Source: Musa acuminata AAA Group (lineage: Eukaryota; Streptophyta; Magnoliopsida; Zingiberales; Musaceae). Taken from it: DNA of 64,000 nucleotides. The position numbers and the translations under genes were made by a program. The notes beneath the pieces were generated by a model, which saw only the letters and a list, made by a program, of their open reading frames with translations, was not told where the DNA came from and did not search any database. This document shows, one piece after another, positions 62,462-64,000 of this stretch (positions are counted from its first letter, which is position 1; each line of letters starts with the position of its first letter). The stretch covers positions 5,261,001 through 5,325,000 of the forward strand of contig NC_088357.1 of assembly GCF_036884655.1 (NCBI RefSeq), read 5' to 3'.

Positions 62462-64000
62462 CTGCACAAAACGGATAAAACAGATGCTAAGAAGAACAAG
62501 GGGATCTAGAACTCCAAGGAGCAGCAGTTCATTAGCATATCTATCAAAACTCATGTAAGATCAGATTAATGCAACAACTTCAAATGTCCCAAACTCCACC
62601 TACCTTCTAGTACCATTAGTAGTAATCGTTTGACCTATTCTACCTACAACAGCTCATGCCAGATCTGATGAGCATGGAACTAAAATCAAAATAATGCAAA
62701 AATACTAATTCCCATGTTCAGGAAAGAAAATATTATGTTCATCATACTATATCATATTTGTGCTGACATATATAGGTGTACATAAATTCCATAGCTATAA
62801 CCAAAACATTCACGACAAACTATGTCAAACAGCAATCATGAAATTAAATAAAAAATAAAAAAGATCTTTCACATAACAAGTAGTTCCTACATGGGCTATT
62901 CAGTTTTCAAGTGTAAGTATTCAGGAACATCTAGTTTAGATTAGGCAACTCCATTTAGTATTCTAGAGCTCGGCTTGTATGCTTAAAGACAAAAAAGAGG
63001 AAGAAAGAAGTTGAAAGAGTAACCGCATTACCATGTTATATCAGGTTTCGGTCTGTCTTATGATAATCTTGCCCTGTTTTAGAAGATAGGAGAGGCAACG
63101 GGTACAAATGGATATAAGAGTTCTAGACTACTCAAATTTTCATATTTCATCTGAACAAAAAATTAATTTATTTCCTCAGGAAAAAAATAGGTGCACAAAA
63201 TTGCTTAGTTTTCTAAGAGATATTTATGCTGTATATTCTAATGAAAACAATTAATAACTTCATGATGTTCGTAGTTACTATTATTTTAAGCAATCTCAAG
63301 CAAATATTCTACAAAACATTGAGGAAAATTTACATATCAGATACATGGAGTATTTCAATGGTAGAATATCCAGCCAGTCTATCTTGGAAAAGAAAGACCG
63401 ATAGATTTTCTACATATCATACTTCAGGAAATTGAGTAGAAAATAGAAAGAAAGAAGTAAAAATAAGGGAGAGAATCTAGAGAGAAATAAATACAGATAA
63501 CAAATAGGCATACTTGTCCTTACAACAACTGAGATCTTAGTTCTGCAGTATGCTGTTTTTGTAGCACTTGGTAGATACCAACTTAAATTGGTGTGACTCT
63601 TCGCTAGACTAGTCTGTGTAGGCATGCTCCAGTGCGTTTGTGATGTCCACCAGCCACTTGTGTTGGCATCTATTGTAAAGCATTTTTTGCACATCTTGTC
63701 TAGCCAAATCATAACAAATCTAGATACCACATGCCTTGTCATTGTTAGGACCGTTAAAGCTAAAGTTTATCAAGTCGTCCAACAACTATAAATGAACTTC
63801 CAAATTATACATAAACAAGGTCTTTCCAACTAAAAGCTTACTTTCAAAATAAAAAAATTCCTAAAATTAGATACCTTTGTCCTCCACCTTCAAAATTATT
63901 CTGAGCCATGACCAGTTAGTCCTTCAAAGTTCAGTTCAAGTCCAAATTTTATAAATACGGCAGTCTAATCAATTGTTGGATATCAGAAATGTGAAAGCTC
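62462..64000 (-). other. pyruvate kinase intron running to the window edge
   Basis: AT-rich. I searched for the upstream pyruvate kinase blocks expected here and saw none. A minus-strand ORF at 63410-63742 (110 residues) with a TSGWW stretch matches nothing I recognise. Confidence 0.45.

Noticed and set aside
63410..63742. 110-residue minus-strand ORF with TSGWW
   Set aside because: Considered as a retroelement piece, but no reverse transcriptase, integrase or gag motif was visible.
1..64000. CRISPR arrays, bacterial operons, rRNA or organelle insertions
   Set aside because: No regularly spaced direct repeats, operon layout, rRNA signature or organelle gene blocks were seen; the genes are spliced nuclear plant genes. 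tRNA genes could not be ruled out by eye.

Overview
This is a plant nuclear window. Genes are split by GT-AG introns, intergenic and intronic DNA is AT-rich, CT/GA and TA microsatellites are common, and all recognisable proteins are plant families. The NPF, AAP, Aux/IAA and receptor-kinase coding exons are noticeably richer in GC than their surroundings, which suggests a monocot. The dispersed GTACCGGTACGG-type repeats suggest a banana-like (Zingiberales) genome, but that is an impression and not demonstrated. I assembled exons by hand by joining ORF segments across GT/AG boundaries and checking codon phase. Every multi-exon model below keeps phase from end to end, but none has been tested against transcripts.

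Layout, left to right. 325-1067 (+): last two exons of an SGS3-like coiled-coil protein. 5031-8331 (+): complete five-exon NPF (NRT1/PTR) transporter, closest to subfamily 4, with a TATA box at 4884. 12766-9769 (-): five-exon AIG1/IAN-type GTPase with a 5'UTR intron. 16234-19278 (+): CEPR2-like LRR receptor kinase with one intron. 22790-20971 (-): six-exon amino acid permease (AAP). 27330-25374 (-): five-exon Aux/IAA repressor. 37841-30682 (-): ten-exon TruA-family tRNA pseudouridine synthase. 38300-38970 (+): decayed ARM-repeat U-box pseudogene. 39241-40578 (+): small MIC10 gene with a 3'UTR intron. 44538-58934 (+): ten-exon RanBPM-like SPRY-LisH-CTLH protein with large introns. 62461-60185 (-): the 3' nine exons of a pyruvate kinase, whose 5' part lies beyond the right edge.

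Biology. The left third has a nutrient and hormone flavour: a nitrate/ABA-type NPF transporter, a CEP-peptide receptor kinase, an amino acid permease and an auxin repressor lie within about 22 kb. The right part is housekeeping: tRNA modification, mitochondrial cristae, a GID/CTLH ubiquitin-ligase subunit and glycolysis. The least ordinary material is in the non-coding DNA. It includes hAT-like MITEs with visible 8-bp target duplications in RanBPM introns, a ~1.2 kb foldback element with tandem terminal inverted repeats at 42.7-43.9 kb, a ~108-bp tandem intronic duplication with acceptor-like ends, and a diverged tandem duplication upstream of the NPF gene. I did not find a wholly new gene system.
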